Positions 34,282 to 42,853 of a DNA stretch of 64,000 bases are shown here, piece after piece. Every line of letters starts with the position of its first letter. Within the stretch, counting starts at the first letter, position 1. A program made the position numbers and the translations under genes. The DNA is from CAVQHY01 sp963712465 (GTDB lineage: Bacteria > Actinomycetota > Thermoleophilia > Gaiellales > Gaiellaceae), in NCBI GenBank assembly GCA_963712465.1, contig CAVQHY010000004.1:1-64000 (forward strand), in the 5' to 3' direction. The notes below the pieces were generated by a model, which saw only the letters and a list, made by a program, of their open reading frames with translations, was not told where the DNA came from and made no database searches.

Positions 34282-35077
34282 CGAGCTCCACCAGCTGGAG
34301 CTCGCTGTTTCGCCGCAGCTCGCCCTTGTCGTCGGCGGGCGCACGGGGCGGCGCGACCGCCGCTCCGGCGTCGACCGCGTCGCCGGCGGATGCGCCCGCT
34401 GCGAGCGCGTCGGCTACGGCCGCCCGCAGCGCGTGCATGTAAGCGAGGTCGCCCTCGGCGATCGCGGTCGCCTCGGCAGCGGTGAGCGGCTGCCCGTGCC
34501 CCGGGATCACGGTCGCGGGCGGGTCGCTTCTCAGCGTGTCGAGGAGTAGCGCGACTGTGGCGCGGTAGTGGGCCGTCGACTCGTAGACGAGCGGGAACTC
34601 GCGCGGCGACAGGTAGTCGCCGACGGCGAGCAGGTCGAGCGCGCGCACGCGGAACGCGAGTCCGCAGTCCGTGTGGCCGGGCGTCGGCAGGCTCTCGACG
34701 AGGAACGGCCCGGCCGAGAACGCGCGGCCGGGCTCGAGGATCCGGTCGACGCGCGGCTCGCCGTCCCAGCGGGCCCCGTGCTCGGCGCCCGCCTCCTCGA
34801 TCGCCTGTTGGGCCCGGCCGTCGGACACTTTGGCCGCCGCCATCGGGCCCATCGACGCGACGGCGTCCGGGAAGGCCGCGATGCCGACCACGTGATCCCA
34901 GTCGGCGTGCGTCGCGAGCACGTGCTCGACCGCGACCTTCTCGTCGCGTGCCCGCTCGGCCACGGCCGCGATCTCGTCTGGGAGGACGCCGGGGTCGATC
35001 GCGACGGCACGGTTGCCGTCGACGAGCAGGAGGCTGGAGGTCTCCCAGAGCGAGCTCTCGAGCCGGATCCAGCGCAC
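34265..35077 (-). CDS. MBL-fold metallo-hydrolase with HxDxDH motif, second copy
   Basis: A 270-residue MBL-fold enzyme with H-A-D-W-D-H (57-62) in place of HxHxDH; further ligands in LPTPGHTDCG, AVGDYLS and VIPGHGQ. It is homologous over its length to the protein at 23456-24301, including the Asp replacement and a similar helical C-terminal region. The GTG start lies six bases after the stop of lysC, so it may share its transcript. Substrate unknown. Confidence 0.8.
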   Translation of the reverse strand: MRWIRLESSLWETSSLLLVDGNRAVAIDPGVLPDEIAAVAERARDEKVAVEHVLATHADWDHVVGIAAFPDAVASMGPMAAAKVSDGRAQQAIEEAGAEHGARWDGEPRVDRILEPGRAFSAGPFLVESLPTPGHTDCGLAFRVRALDLLAVGDYLSPREFPLVYESTAHYRATVALLLDTLRSDPPATVIPGHGQPLTAAEATAIAEGDLAYMHALRAAVADALAAGASAGDAVDAGAAVAPPRAPADDKGELRRNSELQLVELAIPTA

Positions 35078-35083
35078 GACGCG

Positions 35084-36343
35084 CTATCCGCCCGCGACCG
35101 CGGGCGGGCTCTCCTCGCGGTACACGACCGTGTCGGAGAGGCGGAACTTGTCGTGGACGACCGTGACCGCCCGCTCGACCTCGCTCGCGCGCACGACGCA
35201 CGAGATCCGGATCGACGACGTCGAGATGATCTCGATGTTGATCCCGGCCTCGGCGAGCGCGTCGAACATGTCGGCCGCGATCCCCGGGTGGGTCTTCATG
35301 CCCGCGCCGATCAGGGAGATCTTCGCCACGTCGGAGTCGGTCGTCACCCCCCGGGCGTCGATGTCCTCGACGATCTGGCGCAGCACGGGCTCGGCCCGGA
35401 CGAGGTCGGACTGCGGCAGCGTGAAGGAGATGTCGGTGTGCCCTGCGACCGAGACGTTCTGGACGATCATGTCGACGTTGACCGCCTCGTCGGCGAGCGC
35501 GCGGAAGACACGCGCGGCGACGCCCGGCTGGTCGGGCACGCCCTGGATCGTCATCTTCGCCTCGGACGTGTCGTGCGCGATCCCCGAGATGATCGCCTGC
35601 TCCATCAGGTCCTCCTCCCTGCGCACCCACGTGCCCTCGTTCTCGTTGAACGACGAGCGGACGTGGAGCGTCACTCCGTGGTTGCGCGCGAACTCGACCG
35701 AGCGCAGCATCAGCACCTTCGCGCCCGAGGCCGAGAGCTCGAGCATCTCCTCGTACGACAGCTCGAGCAACTTCCGGGCGGCGGGGACGATGCGCGGGTC
35801 GGCCGTGTAGACGCCGTCGACGTCCGTGTAGATCTCGCAGGCGTCCGCGTCGAGCGCGGCGGCCAGCGCGACCGCAGTCGCGTCCGAGCCGCCCCGGCCG
35901 AGCGTCGTCACGTTCGCGTCCGTCGAGACGCCCTGGAAGCCCGCCACGATCACGATGTTCCCCTGCTCGAGCGCCTCATGGACGCGGCGCGCGCGCACCT
36001 CGACGATCTTCGCCTTGCCGTGCGTCGTGTCGGTGACGATCCCCGCCTGCGAGCCGGTGAACGAGATCGCGTCGCGGCCGAGCTCGATGATCGCCATCGA
36101 GAGCAGGGCCATCGAGATTCGCTCGCCGGCGGTGAGCAGCATGTCCAGCTCGCGGGCGTGGGGGTTCGGAGTGATCTGCGCGGCGAGCTCGACGAGCTCG
36201 TCGGTCGTATCGCCCATCGCCGAGACGACCACGCAAACGGAGCTTCCACCCGCCGCAGCCCGTACGACCCGCTCGGCGACGAGACGCAGCCGCTCGGCCG
36301 AGCCGACGGATGTGCCACCGTACTTCTGGACGATCAGCGCCAC
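35084..36343 (-). CDS. lysC: Aspartate kinase
   Basis: A 419-residue aspartokinase. It phosphorylates L-aspartate to start the Lys/Thr/Met/diaminopimelate pathway. Landmarks: KYGGTSVG (7-14), TAGERISMALLSM, FTGSQAGI and the GRGGSDATAVALAA motif, then two ACT domains (about 265-410) for feedback by lysine and threonine. This is the monofunctional class with a C-terminal regulatory half. The GTG start follows TAGGTT by six bases, a leaderless layout. No asd gene is adjacent; the next gene is an MBL-fold hydrolase. Confidence 0.95.
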   Translation of the reverse strand: MALIVQKYGGTSVGSAERLRLVAERVVRAAAGGSSVCVVVSAMGDTTDELVELAAQITPNPHARELDMLLTAGERISMALLSMAIIELGRDAISFTGSQAGIVTDTTHGKAKIVEVRARRVHEALEQGNIVIVAGFQGVSTDANVTTLGRGGSDATAVALAAALDADACEIYTDVDGVYTADPRIVPAARKLLELSYEEMLELSASGAKVLMLRSVEFARNHGVTLHVRSSFNENEGTWVRREEDLMEQAIISGIAHDTSEAKMTIQGVPDQPGVAARVFRALADEAVNVDMIVQNVSVAGHTDISFTLPQSDLVRAEPVLRQIVEDIDARGVTTDSDVAKISLIGAGMKTHPGIAADMFDALAEAGINIEIISTSSIRISCVVRASEVERAVTVVHDKFRLSDTVVYREESPPAVAGG

Positions 36344-36393
36344 GCGAGAAACCTAGCGGGAACTTTTCCGGGCCGGAGACGGTCGGAGGGAAC

Positions 36394-38259
36394 ATGAGAA
36401 AGACGATCGCGCTTCTCGTCGTCGCAGCCGCAGCGGCGGCCGTCGCCGTCTCCTCGACGGTCGGCTCGGCCGACGCGGCGCGAACGCCTCGGCTCGACCG
36501 GTTCGGGGGCTGCTCCGAGCTCCTCCGCTACGTGAAGCGCAACGCCTCCCGGCTCGTCGGGCCCTACGGCCTCGGAGGCGTGATCGCCATGCCGGCCGTG
36601 CCCGTCGCGGAGGCAGCGCCCGACGGGGCCGCGCGCGACGACGTGTCGACGACGAACGTCCAGGAAGCGGGCGTCGACGAGCCCGACATCGTCAAGACCG
36701 ACGGTGACTGGATCTATGCGATCGCACAGGGAAGGCTCTTCGCCGTCGACGTCCGCGGCCCGCGGCCGCGCCTCGCCGCGTCGCTCCCGCTCGGGGACGG
36801 CTGGAACCACCAGCTCTTCCTCCACGGTGACCGCGTCGTCGTTCTCGCCGCGGCCCCCTACGCAGTGCCGCTGCCCGCGGTCGAGGATGCCGAGACGAGC
36901 ATCGCGCCCCCGATAGGCGAGCCGAAGTTGACGATTACCGAGATCGACGTGCGTGACCCGGCCGGGATGCGGGTCGCTCGTACGCTCGAGGTCGACGGCG
37001 TCTACCTGAGCGCACGCCTGACCGGCGCGACGGCGCGGATCGTCGTGACGACGCCTCCCCCGATCCTTCCGTGGGTCGCTCCGGCGAGCTCGGAGCCCGC
37101 TGCGGCCACGGCTGCCGAGGCGGCGAACCGGCGTGTGATCGCGCGCTCGCGACTCGCCGACTGGCTCCCCTCGTATGCGCTCGAGAATCGCTCGAGCGGC
37201 CGGACGCGCCGCGGCTCCCTGCTCGGCTGCCGCGACCTCTACCGGCCGAGGGCGTTCTCCGGGCTCGGCACGCTGACCGTGCTCACGCTCGACCTCGACC
37301 ATGGCATCGAGCCGGTGGATACGGACGGCGTCCTCACCGACGGCGAGATCGTCTACGCGTCCGAGCGGAGCCTGTATGTGACCACAACCCGCTGGACCGA
37401 CCCGGCGCAGACGCCGACGCCCGAGGGCGTGCGCACGGCGATTCACAGCTTCGACGCCTCGGCGCGCGGTCGCACCGAGTACCGCTCGACCGGAACCGTG
37501 GCCGGGTACCCGCTCTCGCAGTGGTCGCTCTCCGAGCACGAGGGGCGCCTCCGTGTCGCGAGCACCGAGCAGCCGCCCTGGTGGAACGACACCAGCTCCG
37601 GTAGGGAGAGCGAGAGCCGGGTGACCGTGCTCGAGGAGGAGGGCGGCAAGCTTGTCGAGGTGGGTCGCGTGGGCGGTATCGGCAAGGGCGAGCGCGTCTA
37701 TGCCGTCCGCTTCGTCGGCGAGACCGGCTACGTGGTCACGTTTAGACAGGTCGACCCGCTCTACGTCCTCGACCTGTCTAGTCCTGATCGTCCGGTCGTG
37801 CGCGGCGAGCTGAAGATCGCCGGCTACTCCGCCTACCTCCATCCGGTCGGCGACGGCCTCGTGCTCGGCGTGGGCCAGGACGCGACCGGCGAGGGGCGCG
37901 TGCTCGGGACGCAAGTCTCGGTCTTCGACGTCTCGAACCCGGCGCGCCCGACGCGGCTCGACCGCTGGACGCGGGGGCAGGGCTGGTCGGAGGCGGAGTG
38001 GGACCACCACGCGTTTCTGTGGTGGCCGAAGACCCGGCTCGCCGTGCTACCCGTGGCCGGAAGCGCCGTCGGAGCCGTCGGGCTGCGTGTCGGCCCCGCG
38101 GGGACGCTGACGGAGGTCGGCGTCGTCGAGCACGCGGGCGGGGCGGCGATCCGCCGCGCCGTCGTCGTCGGCGACACGCTCTTCACGCTCTCGGAGTCCG
38201 GTCTCGAGGCGAGCGGTCTGGCCGCCCTCGACAGCCGGGCCTGGGTCCCCTTCTCCTAG
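36394..38259 (+). CDS. Secreted beta-propeller domain protein
   Basis: A 621-residue protein with a cleavable signal peptide (KTIALLVVAAAAAAVAVSS, cut near ADA-A). The mature part starts with a Cys-containing segment (GGCSELLRYVKRN) and the TTNVQEAGVDEPDIVKTDGD motif that marks the secreted C-terminal beta-propeller family. Several repeats of an L-x-V-x-D/D-x-S-x-P pattern follow. Such proteins are extracellular with no known enzyme activity. GGAGGG precedes the ATG. A strong hairpin ends the gene. Confidence 0.8.
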   Translation: MRKTIALLVVAAAAAAVAVSSTVGSADAARTPRLDRFGGCSELLRYVKRNASRLVGPYGLGGVIAMPAVPVAEAAPDGAARDDVSTTNVQEAGVDEPDIVKTDGDWIYAIAQGRLFAVDVRGPRPRLAASLPLGDGWNHQLFLHGDRVVVLAAAPYAVPLPAVEDAETSIAPPIGEPKLTITEIDVRDPAGMRVARTLEVDGVYLSARLTGATARIVVTTPPPILPWVAPASSEPAAATAAEAANRRVIARSRLADWLPSYALENRSSGRTRRGSLLGCRDLYRPRAFSGLGTLTVLTLDLDHGIEPVDTDGVLTDGEIVYASERSLYVTTTRWTDPAQTPTPEGVRTAIHSFDASARGRTEYRSTGTVAGYPLSQWSLSEHEGRLRVASTEQPPWWNDTSSGRESESRVTVLEEEGGKLVEVGRVGGIGKGERVYAVRFVGETGYVVTFRQVDPLYVLDLSSPDRPVVRGELKIAGYSAYLHPVGDGLVLGVGQDATGEGRVLGTQVSVFDVSNPARPTRLDRWTRGQGWSEAEWDHHAFLWWPKTRLAVLPVAGSAVGAVGLRVGPAGTLTEVGVVEHAGGAAIRRAVVVGDTLFTLSESGLEASGLAALDSRAWVPFS

Positions 38260-38261
38260 GC

Positions 38262-38292
38262 CTGGCGCCGAGCCGGTAGGGCTCGGCGCCAG
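38262..38292 (+). terminator. Hairpin terminator of the beta-propeller gene
   Basis: A 13-bp perfect stem (CTGGCGCCGAGCC with its complement at 38280-38292) and a five-base loop, beginning three bases after the stop at 38259. It lacks a U-tract. Confidence 0.7.
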
Positions 38293-38332
38293 CATGCCCG
38301 CTCTGCGCAGATAAGCAGATACAAGCTAGTAC

Positions 38333-38361
38333 TTGACTATCTGTTTATAGCCATCTATCCT
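38333..38361 (+). promoter_or_regulatory. Sigma-70-like promoter of the 38-codon secreted peptide gene
   Basis: TTGACT and TATCCT are separated by exactly 17 bases in the most AT-rich patch of the window. The -10 ends 53 bases before the ATG at 38415. CAGATA and TATCTG flank the -35 as an inverted repeat, and an 8-base GCAGATA(A) direct repeat precedes it, both possible regulator sites. Confidence 0.7.
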
Positions 38362-38372
38362 CCACATAACGA

Positions 38373-38387
38373 CTAGCTAATAGCTAG
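38373..38387. promoter_or_regulatory. CTAGCT inverted repeat between promoter and peptide gene
   Basis: CTAGCT-AAT-AGCTAG, a perfect six-base inverted repeat located just downstream of the -10 box and before the ribosome binding site. It is a possible operator for a dimeric regulator. Confidence 0.45.
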
Positions 38388-38414
38388 CTGATATGTGGAA
38401 GGGAGGTGGCAAGC

Positions 38415-38531
38415 ATGAAGGCTCGGTCGGCAACGATCCGGCGGCTCCTCGTCTCGCTGTCGGTGACATGCATCGCGGCCGCGGCGCCGCTCACGGCGCT
38501 CGCCGGCAACATCGCCGGCGGTGGGCACTAG
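38415..38531 (+). CDS. 38-residue exported peptide precursor
   Basis: A short gene with a GGGAGGTGG ribosome binding site and its own promoter. The product has a basic N-terminus (KARSATIRR), a hydrophobic core (LLVSLSVTCIAAAAPLT) and an ALA cleavage motif at 28-30. Signal peptidase I cutting there would leave an eight-residue tail, GNIAGGGH. No family is known to me. It is placed 61 bases from the convergent 3' end of a large regulator with helical repeats. It could be a pheromone-like peptide, a secretion-linked microprotein, or a cytosolic short protein; the secreted octapeptide is inference. Confidence 0.65.
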   Translation: MKARSATIRRLLVSLSVTCIAAAAPLTALAGNIAGGGH

Positions 38532-38558
38532 GCGGAAACGGATCGGCGTCCACGTGAC

Positions 38559-38581
38559 GGAGAGCCCTCGTGGGGCTCTCC
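38559..38581. terminator. Bidirectional hairpin between the peptide gene and the regulator
   Basis: A nine-base perfect stem (GGAGAGCCC/GGGCTCTCC) with a five-base loop between two convergent genes. It probably ends both transcripts. Confidence 0.6.
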
Positions 38582-38592
38582 GCACGGACCCG

Positions 38593-41500
38593 TCAAGCGC
38601 TTTTCCCGGCGCTCGCAGGATCAGGTGCACTCAACAGACCGCGTGTCCGCGCGGCGGCTGCGGTGTTGCCCTTCTGCTCGTACAGAAGGATCGCCTGCTG
38701 GACGATGAGGTGTGCTTCACCGGCTCGGTCGGCGATGCGTAGCACCTCGGCGAGGTCGACGAGCACCTTCGCCGGCTGGTTGAGTGAATCCATCCTCATG
38801 GCAAGATCGACTCCCTTGCGGGCAAACGCCTCTGCATCCACCAACGACGCTCGCTGCGCGAGGAGCTTGGCGCTCACCCCGTGCCTGAGGGCCTGGGCGC
38901 TCAGATCGTCCGGTGCTGCGACTTGCTCCGAAACGCGACACCATCGCTCGGCATCCTTGTAACGGCCCAGCGCATACTCGGCTTCGGCCAGCTCGGCCGC
39001 GCGCGTGGCGAGGATGTTCTGGTCTCGAATTCGCTCGAGTGCCTCACAGCTGGCTCGCAACACGGCAGCCGCCGCGCCGGGGTCCCCTGCGAGAAGATCG
39101 ATCTCTCCGATCATCCCCGAAGCGCCCGCGGCCAGGTCTCTGAAACCGAGCTCCTCGCAGAGGACCAAGCCGGCTCCGACCAGCCGGCAGCCCTCTGTGA
39201 ATTGTGAACGCATGGCTTCGAGACCACCGAGGTAGATGAGTACGTTGGCTTCGCCGGCGCGCTCGGTCGTGTCTTCGAGTAAGGCCTTGCAACGGAGAAT
39301 GGCTTGTGGCGCGGGTGTCGGTCCGTAGTACATGGCTGAGGCGAGCACGCCGACGCACGATGCCGAGGACCAGCCCGCATTGCGGTAGTGGACGAGCGCT
39401 CGCTCCGCTGCCTTCTCTGCGATGCCGTACTGACAGCGGACGGCTGCCTGAGCCCAGCTGACGAGGAGCCAGCCTCGGCCGAGGGACCGTTGGTCGCCGG
39501 CGGCCTCGAAAATGGGGATAGCCTGTGCGGCCAGGTCAATCACCTCGTCGGCGGGTGTACCCGGCTCGCTCAGCAGCCGGATATTGGCGCGTTCGATCTC
39601 GGCGCGCAGCTGAATGGGGCGGGCGGTCGCGCTCTCGGCTGCCGTCTGCGCCATCTCCCCGGCACGTGTCATCTCGCCGGCTGCCCGTAACGCGACCGCG
39701 AGCTCACACAGGAGCTCGCCTCGCCGGGAGTCTGACTCGGGCAGCAACGCCGACGCCCGCCCGAGCAGGCTCACCGTCGCGGGCGTGTCGCCCCGCTTCG
39801 AGGCCCGGATCCCGGCCGCGCCGAGACGGCGGCCCGCGTCCTCCGCGAGGCGCCGGGCGTGGCGGTCGACCGGGCCGAGCTCGGTGCGGTAGCCGTAGGC
39901 GCGCTCGAGGTGGTAGCCGACGATCTCGTCGGGCTCGTCGGGGGCGGTGCGGTCGAGCAGGTCGGCGAGCTGCTCGTGCAGCGTCGCCCGCTCCGTCTTC
40001 GGGATCGCGCGGTAGGCGGCGTCCTGGATCAGCACGTGGCGAAAGCGAAACGCGTCGCCGAACGGCGGCGCGGGCCGGTCGGGGTGGACGAAGTCGCGGC
40101 GGGAGAGGCTCTCGAGGTGACGCGCGACGGTGCCGCGCGCGGCGGGGGGGAGGAGCTCGGCGATCGGCGCGGGCCAGAACTCCCGGCCGATCACCGCGGC
40201 CCGCTCGATCACCGCGCGCTCGCCCGGCCCGAGCCGGTCGAGGCGGGCGGCGAGCAGAGCCTGGATCGTCGGCGGCGCGCCCGCAGCCGGATCGAAGGCC
40301 GGATCGTCCTGCGCGAGCGCGAGCAGCTGCTCGAGGAAGAGCGGGTTCCCTTCGGCGGTGTCGAGGATGCGGCTGCGGGCAGCCTCGTCGACCGGTGCGC
40401 CGCCGAGCAGCTCGAGCAGCCGCTCGGCCTCGTCGTGCGTGAGCGAGTCGAGGGCGATCGTCGCCGTGTTCGGGAGCTCTTCGCCCCAACCCGGCCGCTC
40501 GTCGAGTAGGTCATCGCGCGCGAGGCACACGAGCAGGATCGGAGCGTCGCGGCCGAGCGCGGCCACGTGCTCGAGCAGGTCGAGCAGGGTCGGCTCGGCC
40601 CAGTGGACGTCATCGACGACGAGGACGAGCGGCCGCTTCCGGGCGAGCGTCTCGAACAGGCGGCGAAACGCCCAGGCGATCTCCTCGACGGGGTACGTCG
40701 CCTCGCCGAACCCGAGCGCGGCGGCGACGCGGTCGGCGACGGACCCGCCGTCCTGCTCGGACTCGACGAGCGCGCCGATCGCCTCGCGGCTCGGCTCGCC
40801 CGTTGCCTCACGGACGATCTCGGCGAGCGGCCAGTAGGTATTCCCCTCGCCGTAGGAGAGGCAGCGGCCACGGAGCACCGTCGCCTCGGTGGCCGCGACG
40901 GAGGCCAGCTCCTGGGCGAGCCGCGACTTGCCGATCCCCGGCGGGCCGAGCAGGGTGACGAGCCGGACGGTGCGCTCGCCACGCGCGCGGTCGAACTCGG
41001 CGCGAAGCTCGGCGAGCTCCGGCTCGCGGCCGACCATGGCGACGTCGAGCCGCCTGATCAGGCCGGGCGCGTCGCTGATAACCTCGCCGACCCGCCACGC
41101 GGTCACCGGACGGCGCTTTCCCTTCAGCTCGAGCCCGGGAAGGCGCTCGGCGCGAACAGCGCCGGCGACGAGACGATGGGTCGCGTCGCCGATCACGACC
41201 TCGCCGGGCCCGGCCACCTCCTGCAGGCGGGCGGCGACATTGACCGGTTCGCCGCTCACGAGCATCTGCGCAGGCCCCATGTCGCCGGCGATCACCTCTC
41301 CCGTGTCCAGGCCGATGCGAACGGCGATCCGCACGCCGAGCTCGCGCTCGAGCCGGTCGTTGAGCTCGCCGACGGCGGCGCCGATGTCCGCGGCGGCGCG
41401 CACCGCCCGCAGCGCGTCGTCCTCGTGCGCGACGGGCGAGCCGAAGACGGCCATCACGGCGTCACCGATGAACTTCTCGACGGTGCCGCCGTGGCGCTCG

Positions 41501-42492
41501 AGACACGCCGACGCGGTCTCGAACCAGCGCGTCATCAACGCCCGCAGCGTCTCGGGGTCGAGCTCCTCGCCCAGCGCGGTCGAGTCGGAGACGTCGGCGA
41601 AGAGGATCGTCACCACGCGACGCACCTCCCGCGGCGCGGGCGCGGGAGCCCGGATCACCGACGCTCTCCCGGGTGGGGAGAGCGCGGGGTCCTGGTCGAG
41701 GATCGAGCGCTCGAGCTCGCGCAGCTCGTCTCCCGGCTCGAGCCCGAGCTCCTCGACGAGCGCCCGGCGCGCCGAGTGATAGGCGGCGAGCGCGTCGGCC
41801 TGGCGGCCGGCCTGGTACAGCGCGACCATCAGCTGCGCACGAAACCGCTCCCGCAACGGCTCGCTCGCGACCAGCCCCTCCAGCTCCGCGACGAGCTGCG
41901 CCCCCTCCCCGAGGCGCAGGTCCGCGTCGACACGATCCTCGAGAGCACGAAGCCGCAGCTCCTCGAGACGGACGATCTCGGCCTGAGCGAACGGCTCATA
42001 CCCGAAGTCGGCCAAAGCCGGGCCACGCCACAGCGCGAGCGCCACACGCAGCGTCTCAGCCGCGTGGTCATTGTCCCCGGCCTCGAGCAGCTGCCGTCCC
42101 TGGTCGGCGAGGAGCTCGAAGCGCCGTGCGTCGACGGCGCCGTCCGGCACCTCGAGCGCGTACCCGGCCCGCGTGCGAACGAGCAGGCGGGGCGGGTCGC
42201 CGCGAGCCCGGTCGGGCTCGAGCGCCTTGCGCAGCTTCGAGACGTACACCTCGACCATGTGCACGGCCGTCGCCGGCGGCGCCTCGCCCCACAGATCGTC
42301 GACGAGCCGATCGACCGACACCGGCTCGCCGAGGTGGAGGACGAGGTCGGCGACGAGCGCGCTCGGCAGCCGCCCCCCGAGCTCGGCGGGCACTCCGTTC
42401 CGCACGACCTCGAGCGGCCCGAGCACGCGGAACTCGAGCGTCGCGTCGGCGGGAGGCGCCCGCGACGCTTGTGTTTCGAGGCTCGAAGTCAC
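38593..42492 (-). CDS. Large signal-transduction regulator: winged helix, BTAD, class III nucleotide cyclase, AAA/STAND ATPase, helical repeats
   Basis: A 1299-residue protein. Domains: OmpR-type winged helix (about 18-115), BTAD (120-265), class III adenylate/guanylate cyclase (290-470), ATPase from about 485 (Walker A GPPGIGKS 516-523, Walker B-like LVLVVDDVHWAE), and TPR-like helices to the end. Cyclase catalytic residues look intact: metal Asp300 and Asp344, Lys340, Asn418, Arg422. The N-terminus resembles SARP activators and the C-terminus the MalT/AfsR type. So it could combine DNA binding with cAMP production and ATP-dependent switching. GTG start. Upstream lies the repeated promoter-like block, and its 3' end converges on the small-peptide gene. 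Confidence 0.85.
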   Translation of the reverse strand: MTSSLETQASRAPPADATLEFRVLGPLEVVRNGVPAELGGRLPSALVADLVLHLGEPVSVDRLVDDLWGEAPPATAVHMVEVYVSKLRKALEPDRARGDPPRLLVRTRAGYALEVPDGAVDARRFELLADQGRQLLEAGDNDHAAETLRVALALWRGPALADFGYEPFAQAEIVRLEELRLRALEDRVDADLRLGEGAQLVAELEGLVASEPLRERFRAQLMVALYQAGRQADALAAYHSARRALVEELGLEPGDELRELERSILDQDPALSPPGRASVIRAPAPAPREVRRVVTILFADVSDSTALGEELDPETLRALMTRWFETASACLERHGGTVEKFIGDAVMAVFGSPVAHEDDALRAVRAAADIGAAVGELNDRLERELGVRIAVRIGLDTGEVIAGDMGPAQMLVSGEPVNVAARLQEVAGPGEVVIGDATHRLVAGAVRAERLPGLELKGKRRPVTAWRVGEVISDAPGLIRRLDVAMVGREPELAELRAEFDRARGERTVRLVTLLGPPGIGKSRLAQELASVAATEATVLRGRCLSYGEGNTYWPLAEIVREATGEPSREAIGALVESEQDGGSVADRVAAALGFGEATYPVEEIAWAFRRLFETLARKRPLVLVVDDVHWAEPTLLDLLEHVAALGRDAPILLVCLARDDLLDERPGWGEELPNTATIALDSLTHDEAERLLELLGGAPVDEAARSRILDTAEGNPLFLEQLLALAQDDPAFDPAAGAPPTIQALLAARLDRLGPGERAVIERAAVIGREFWPAPIAELLPPAARGTVARHLESLSRRDFVHPDRPAPPFGDAFRFRHVLIQDAAYRAIPKTERATLHEQLADLLDRTAPDEPDEIVGYHLERAYGYRTELGPVDRHARRLAEDAGRRLGAAGIRASKRGDTPATVSLLGRASALLPESDSRRGELLCELAVALRAAGEMTRAGEMAQTAAESATARPIQLRAEIERANIRLLSEPGTPADEVIDLAAQAIPIFEAAGDQRSLGRGWLLVSWAQAAVRCQYGIAEKAAERALVHYRNAGWSSASCVGVLASAMYYGPTPAPQAILRCKALLEDTTERAGEANVLIYLGGLEAMRSQFTEGCRLVGAGLVLCEELGFRDLAAGASGMIGEIDLLAGDPGAAAAVLRASCEALERIRDQNILATRAAELAEAEYALGRYKDAERWCRVSEQVAAPDDLSAQALRHGVSAKLLAQRASLVDAEAFARKGVDLAMRMDSLNQPAKVLVDLAEVLRIADRAGEAHLIVQQAILLYEQKGNTAAAARTRGLLSAPDPASAGKSA

Positions 42493-42494
42493 GA

Positions 42495-42534
42495 TTGCAC
42501 GGATTTTGAGCCGCTCTTCCTAGCTTGGCAACCA
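42495..42534 (+). promoter_or_regulatory. Conserved upstream block, copy 1
   Basis: TTGCAC (42495-42500) followed by GGATTTTGAGCC, five bases, then TCCTAGC and an ACCAC. The same string of elements, with the same spacing, lies upstream of the second small gene at 42789. It may be a promoter (TTGMAC, 17 bases, TCCTAG) or an operator for the divergent regulator. Confidence 0.6.
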
Positions 42535-42561
42535 CAGGGCCAGACGAAAGGAGGAGACACA

Positions 42562-42594
42562 ATGCTCACGAGGATTCTCGTTCAGCGGGCCTGA
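42562..42594 (+). CDS. 10-codon leader ORF (MLTRILVQRA)
   Basis: It has the strongest ribosome binding site of the area (AAAGGAGGAG, seven to twelve bases before the ATG) yet stops after ten codons. The GTG of the next gene begins one base after its TGA, so it looks like a leader for translational reinitiation. It also might be a functional micropeptide. Confidence 0.55.
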   Translation: MLTRILVQRA

Positions 42595-42595
42595 C

Positions 42596-42817
42596 GTGCG
42601 GCCCGGCGCCAGAGCGGTGATTGCGAGCCCGCGCTACGTCGGAGGCGGAGTCCAGCGGGCGCCGCGCTCGGCGGATCGCTCGCCCGAGGCCGACCTACGG
42701 GAGCTCCTGATCCTCGACGAGCTCGTGGCGACGCTCGAGCTGGCTCGGATCCGGGTCGAGGAGCTGCGCCGGGAGCGCGGGGACCAGGTTGAACGGATTT
42801 TGAACCTCGGCTCCTAG
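42596..42817 (+). CDS. Small helical protein, 73 residues (paralog A)
   Basis: Not a recognised family. The N-terminal 35 residues are basic, the C-terminal half is one amphipathic helix with LLILDELVATLELARIRVEELRR. The same pattern (VIDELGLTLELARLRIDELRR) recurs in the next gene, so the two are tandem paralogs. The GTG start is reached by reinitiation from the leader ORF, since no ribosome binding site precedes it. Cytoplasmic; possibly a coiled-coil partner or anti-sigma-like regulator, but this is speculation. The block before paralog B overlaps this gene's last codons. Confidence 0.6.
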   Translation: MRPGARAVIASPRYVGGGVQRAPRSADRSPEADLRELLILDELVATLELARIRVEELRRERGDQVERILNLGS

Positions 42818-42831
42818 CGTCGTCACCACGG
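42789..42831 (+). promoter_or_regulatory. Conserved upstream block, copy 2
   Basis: TTGAAC (42789-42794), GGATTTTGAACC, five bases, TCCTAGC, then TCACCAC. It matches copy 1 in order and spacing while flanking coding sequence has diverged. The block contains the stop codon of paralog A and lies 36 bases before the ATG of paralog B. Confidence 0.6.
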
Positions 42832-42853
42832 TCAACCACCAGGGAGGAACTCG

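Noticed and set aside
38593..42492. Regulator as a typical LuxR/MalT-type (LAL) activator
   Set aside because: No LuxR helix-turn-helix is present at the C-terminus; the DNA-binding part is the N-terminal winged helix with BTAD.
40567..42594. A 675-codon plus-strand open frame ending in the leader ORF's codons
   Set aside because: Antisense to the BTAD-cyclase regulator. Only its last ten codons matter, because they have their own strong ribosome binding site.
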